Assembly (NCBI RefSeq): GCF_006716675.1
Contig: NZ_VFPM01000001.1
Coordinates: 1,364,001-1,428,000 of the forward strand
Length of the DNA: 64,000 bases
Direction: 5' to 3'
From: Humibacillus xanthopallidus
GTDB lineage: Bacteria > Actinomycetota > Actinomycetes > Actinomycetales > Dermatophilaceae
This document shows positions 60,840 to 64,000 of this stretch, piece by piece. The notes below the pieces were generated by a model. The model did no database searches and was not told where the DNA came from. It was given only the letters and a program-made list of their open reading frames with translations. A program made the translations under genes and the position numbers. Every line of letters starts with the position of its first letter. Within the stretch, counting starts at the first letter, position 1.

Positions 60840-63440
60840 GTGGAGGTCGTCGAGCGCGATCCACAGATCGCGCAGCTGCGGCGGGCGATGCGGAGCGTGG
60901 TCCGTCGAGGTCGAGTCATTGCGGTCACCGGTGAGCCCGGGGCCGGCAAGACGACGCTGTTGCGCGCGGTGACGTCCGCGTCCGAGTCGACCAGAGTGGC
61001 TCGTGGTCTCTGCGACCCGCTCGCCACCCCACGGCCTCTCGGACCCGTCCGCGACGTGCTCGCCGAGCTGGGAGCGGCACTCCCCGACGACGGATCGACC
61101 GCGCCCGCCGAGGTCGGTGCACGGCTCGCGATCGCCCTCGCCGACCAAGCGACCACGGTGGTCATCGAGGACGCACAGTGGATCGACGAGGCCTCGGTCG
61201 ACGTCCTGCGCTTCTTGGCGCGTCGCGTCGAGACGCTGCCGACGCTCCTTCTCCTCAGCTATCGCGCTGACGAGATCGGCCCCGGCCACACGCTGCGCCC
61301 TCTGCTGGGCGACCTCGCCCGCCTCGAGCACGCAACGACGATCACCCTGTCCCCGCTCTCGATCGAGGCCGTCGGCACACTCCTGCGCGACACGTCGCTC
61401 GACCCGCAGCGGGTGCACCGGATCACCGCCGGCAACGCCTTCTACGTCACCGAGATCGCCCGTCACCCCGATGAGGAGCTGCCGAGCTCGGTGCGCGATG
61501 CCGTCCTCGCGAGCACGAGCTCGGTGGAGGATGCCGACCTCGAGGTGCTCCAGATCATCGCCACATCTCCCGACGCCGTCGACGACCGGCTGCTGCCCCT
61601 CCTCGGCATCGACCTCCCGCAACTGCGCCGTATCGAGAGCACCGGTCTGCTCAACCGCTCGCGACGTGGGCTGGCCTACCGCCACGAGCTGGCCCGGCTC
61701 GCTGTCGCGGATGCCATCCCGTTGGGTGGCGCCCCGGCGCTCCACGCCCGGATGCTCGCTGCCCTCGAGCAGTTCGGCTCCACGGACGTCGCCCTCCTCA
61801 CTCACCACGCGCGCGCCGCACACGACCGTGGTCGCACCAGCCGGTATGCCGTCCTCGCCGGCACCGAGGCCGCGCGCGCCGGCTCCCACACGGAGGCCGT
61901 CGCGTTCCTCGCGCTGGCGCTGTCCCACCTCGACGAGGACCGATCCGAGCAGGCTCGAGTGCTCCAGCTCCTGAGCAACGAGCAGTACATGGTGAGCAGG
62001 CTCCCCGACGCGGTCAGCTCGATCTCCACGGCGATCCGGCTCTGGGACGAGATCGGCGACGCCGACGGTGTCGCGGCCGCCCACGACAGGGGTGCGGTGA
62101 TCGAGTACTACTCCGCGCGACGCGTTGCGGCTGAGCGCCATGCGCGCCTCGCCGCCCGCGATCCCGACACGGCGGCATACGCCTCGGCCTGCGCGACGCA
62201 GGCCTACCTCGCTTACCGCCGCAACGACGACGAGGCGGCCGATCTCAACCTCCGCGCCGCCCGTGAGCGGGCCGAGGCCACCGGGGACGAGCTGGTGCGG
62301 CTCCGCTGCGACATCGTGACCGCGGCTGCCAACCTGGTGCGGGGCTCGTACGACGCGCGCGCGCTGCTGGAGCAACACGCGCAGACGGCCTTGGAGCTCT
62401 CCTTCGACGAGCTGGGCACGACCGCCTACTCCAACCTGTCGGCCATCGACATCGAGCAGCGCCGCTATCGCGAGGCCGAGGAGGTGCTGGCCCGATCGAT
62501 CCCGATCACCGTCGAGCGTGACATCCCTCTGTGCAACCAGTGGCAGAGAGGGATGCGCGCGCGGGTGCACCTGCACCGCGGCCGCTGGGCCGCCGCCGAA
62601 GAGGACGCGCGCGCGGTGCTCGAGGAGGGCGCCGCACCACTCGCCTCGATGTGGCCGCACCTCGTGCTCGGTCTGATCGCGCTTCGCCGGATGGACGGAG
62701 CGGGAGCGGAGGCCGACGACGGCTCCCGGGCCGCCACTGTGGCAGGCCATCTCGACGCTGCGTGGGAGCTGGCGGCACGGCTCGACGAACCGCTGGCCCG
62801 GCTCCCCGTGTTGTCAGCCCTGGTAGAGCAGGCGTGGGTGAATGACACCCACGACGAGCGCCTCCAGGCGATCAGCCCGACCCTTGCTTCGGTGAGCTCG
62901 ACTCCCGGAATGGGCTGGGCCATGGGTGATCTCGCCGTCTGGGCCGACCGGATCGCACTTGAGCGCGGGGGGATCGACACGCGCAACCTCGACCTTGCCG
63001 AGCCGTTCCGGCTGGAGCTAGATGGCCTTCATGGTGTCGCAGCCCAGTGGTGGGTCCGCGCGGGCGCCCCATTCGAGAGCGCGATCACCGCGGCTCACTC
63101 AGCCGACCCCGTCACGGCACGGCTGGGGGTCGAGGAGCTCGAGTCACTGGGTGCTCGTGCGACGGCGCATCGGTGTCGGGATCTATTGCGCAGCAAGGGT
63201 TTTCCGGTGGCCGCGCGCGGACGGCGCGCTAGCACGCGCGCGAACCCGTCCGGTCTCACCAACCGGCAGCTCGACGTCGCGCGACTGGTGGCGCGCGGCT
63301 TGACCAACGCCGAGCTCGCCGAGCAGCTCTTCATCTCCCCCAAGACGGCAGACCACCACGTGTCGGCGGTGCTCACCAAGCTCGGCCTGCGCACGCGTCG
63401 CGAGGTCGCCCGTCGGTCCGTCGAGCTCGGCCTCGACTGA
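60840..63440 (+). CDS. Large ATP-binding LuxR-family (LAL) regulator
   Basis: The 866-residue protein has an N-terminal AAA+-like ATPase with Walker A VTGEPGAGKTT (about residues 27-37), Walker B VVIEDAQW and a sensor LLLSYRADEIG. A long helical TPR-like middle follows (about 300-780), and then a C-terminal LuxR helix-turn-helix (SGLTNRQLDVARLVARGLTN, FISPKTADHHVSAVLTKLG). LAL/MalT-type regulators activate carbon or secondary-metabolism genes after binding an inducer and ATP. The GTG at 60840 is chosen for the -10 box six bases upstream. Its targets are unknown. Confidence 0.88.
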   Translation: MEVVERDPQIAQLRRAMRSVVRRGRVIAVTGEPGAGKTTLLRAVTSASESTRVARGLCDPLATPRPLGPVRDVLAELGAALPDDGSTAPAEVGARLAIALADQATTVVIEDAQWIDEASVDVLRFLARRVETLPTLLLLSYRADEIGPGHTLRPLLGDLARLEHATTITLSPLSIEAVGTLLRDTSLDPQRVHRITAGNAFYVTEIARHPDEELPSSVRDAVLASTSSVEDADLEVLQIIATSPDAVDDRLLPLLGIDLPQLRRIESTGLLNRSRRGLAYRHELARLAVADAIPLGGAPALHARMLAALEQFGSTDVALLTHHARAAHDRGRTSRYAVLAGTEAARAGSHTEAVAFLALALSHLDEDRSEQARVLQLLSNEQYMVSRLPDAVSSISTAIRLWDEIGDADGVAAAHDRGAVIEYYSARRVAAERHARLAARDPDTAAYASACATQAYLAYRRNDDEAADLNLRAARERAEATGDELVRLRCDIVTAAANLVRGSYDARALLEQHAQTALELSFDELGTTAYSNLSAIDIEQRRYREAEEVLARSIPITVERDIPLCNQWQRGMRARVHLHRGRWAAAEEDARAVLEEGAAPLASMWPHLVLGLIALRRMDGAGAEADDGSRAATVAGHLDAAWELAARLDEPLARLPVLSALVEQAWVNDTHDERLQAISPTLASVSSTPGMGWAMGDLAVWADRIALERGGIDTRNLDLAEPFRLELDGLHGVAAQWWVRAGAPFESAITAAHSADPVTARLGVEELESLGARATAHRCRDLLRSKGFPVAARGRRASTRANPSGLTNRQLDVARLVARGLTNAELAEQLFISPKTADHHVSAVLTKLGLRTRREVARRSVELGLD

Positions 63441-63449
63441 GACCGGCGC

Positions 63450-63540
63450 CCCACCCAATCGAAAGAGCAGTTCGTCGCCCCGTCCAGCGTGCCCGTCGGG
63501 GCGCTGGAAGGGCGACGAACTGCTCTTTCGATTGGGTGGG
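63450..63540. repeat. Perfect 31-base inverted repeat (family A)
   Basis: 63450-63480 and 63510-63540 are exact reverse complements around a 29-base loop. The loop itself can add a six-base stem (CCAGCG with CGCTGG). The arms contain the same AATCGAAAGAGCAGTTCGTC unit as the cluster at 3805-3972. A degenerate half-copy (CGACCGACTGCTCC) follows at about 63549. Between convergent genes it can act as a strong bidirectional terminator. Confidence 0.85.
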
Positions 63541-63584
63541 AGCGAGGCGACCGACTGCTCCGTGGACTGGCTGCGTTGCGGGGA

Positions 63585-64000
63585 TCAGGCGAGGGGCTTG
63601 AGGACGTCCAGGCCGAGGAAGGGGCGCAGGGCCTCGGGCACGCGCACCGAACCGTCTGCCTGCTGGTGGTTCTCGAGGATCGCGACGAGCCAGCGCGTCG
63701 TGCCGAGCGTGCCGTTGAGCGTCGCGACGGCGCGGGTGCCCGAGCCGTTCGGGTCGCGCTCGCGGGTGTTCAACCGGCGGGCTTGGTACGTCGTGCAGTT
63801 CGACGTCGACGTGAGCTCGCGGTACTTGCCCTGCGTCGGCACCCACGCCTCGCAGTCGAACTTGCGTGCCGCCGGGCCACCGAGGTCGCCGGCCGCGGTG
63901 TCGATGATGCGGTAGGGCACCTCGACCTTGGCGAGCATCTCGCGCTCCCACGCGAGCAGCCGCTGGTGCTCCGCCTCGGCGTCCTCGATGCGGCAGTAGC
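63585..64000 (-). CDS. serS: Seryl-tRNA synthetase, C-terminal part
   Basis: The visible 138 residues, read from the right edge of the window, contain [40 protein letters not shown], the class II motif-3 region [20 protein letters not shown] and a closing [17 protein letters not shown]. These are the tRNA-Ser-charging catalytic core of SerRS. The frame is open to position 64000, so the N-terminal part lies outside. It converges on the large regulator gene across the perfect inverted repeat. Confidence 0.93.
   Translation of the reverse strand, partial: YCRIEDAEAEHQRLLAWEREMLAKVEVPYRIIDTAAGDLGGPAARKFDCEAWVPTQGKYRELTSTSNCTTYQARRLNTRERDPNGSGTRAVATLNGTLGTTRWLVAILENHQQADGSVRVPEALRPFLGLDVLKPLA

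Noticed and set aside
60744..62750. A long minus-strand open frame opposite the large LuxR regulator
   Set aside because: The plus-strand protein has clear Walker and helix-turn-helix motifs, while the minus frame shows none.
1..64000. GGCATAC as a chromosome-orienting (KOPS-like) motif
   Set aside because: Both orientations occur in similar numbers in this window, so no strand bias is visible at this scale.

Overview
The window is very GC-rich, densely coded DNA with Actinomycetota features: GTG starts, many ATGA/GTGA start-stop overlaps, probable leaderless genes with a TANNNT box 6-7 bases before the start codon, HTH/SCO6745-type, DUF5701 and ECF42-DGPF families. Gene content fits the Micrococcales, perhaps Intrasporangiaceae (Janibacter/Knoellia-like); this is an inference from families, not a search. 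No rRNA, tRNA, CRISPR array or intact mobile element was seen.

Layout. 1-9.4 kb: a partial gene, a secreted Tat-type protein, an amidohydrolase, an ECF42 sigma factor with its DGPF (YCII) partner, a lipase-like hydrolase, a HAD phosphatase, and an EamA exporter overlapping a flavin disulfide-reductase-like gene, divergent from a MarR regulator with two palindromic operators. 9.4-12.9 kb: transporter and small enzymes, several probably leaderless. 12.9-20.8 kb: two adjacent LacI-controlled sugar/cyclitol gene sets (Gfo/Idh/MocA dehydrogenases plus TIM-barrel isomerases), the last gene frameshifted. 20.8-42.5 kb: a mixed accessory stretch (PhoX-like secreted protein, ferric-reductase-like oxidoreductase, CNMP-histidine kinase, RTX protein, an mraY outside the cell-wall cluster, an adenosylhomocysteinase-like protein, a patatin relic, HNH, AKR, HTH_42). 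Most of the damaged genes in the window lie here. 42.5-57.4 kb: a myo-inositol catabolic cluster. 57.5-64 kb: another Gfo dehydrogenase, two LuxR-type regulators, small proteins and the 3' end of serS.

How the inositol cluster works: the ABC transporter (binding protein, permease, ATPase; 53.2-56.2 kb) imports substrate. Inositol dehydrogenases (IolG at 42.5 kb and a paralogue at 51.9 kb) oxidise it. IolE-like, IolD, IolB and IolC proteins carry it to a phosphorylated deoxy-ketogluconate, a Cgl0158-type aldolase probably cleaves that, and IolA (MmsA) finishes at acetyl-CoA. A divergent control region (52.87-53.24 kb) has two facing TTGACA promoters around a palindrome that recurs upstream of the GntR gene at 56.67 kb, which suggests one autoregulated regulon.

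Between genes there are two families of palindromic repeats (about 3.8 and 63.5 kb; 40.7 and 57.4 kb), and the word GGCATAC is strikingly common on both strands. Five genes carry frameshifts or an in-frame stop. Several of these lesions sit in short homopolymers, so sequencing error must be separated from true decay.
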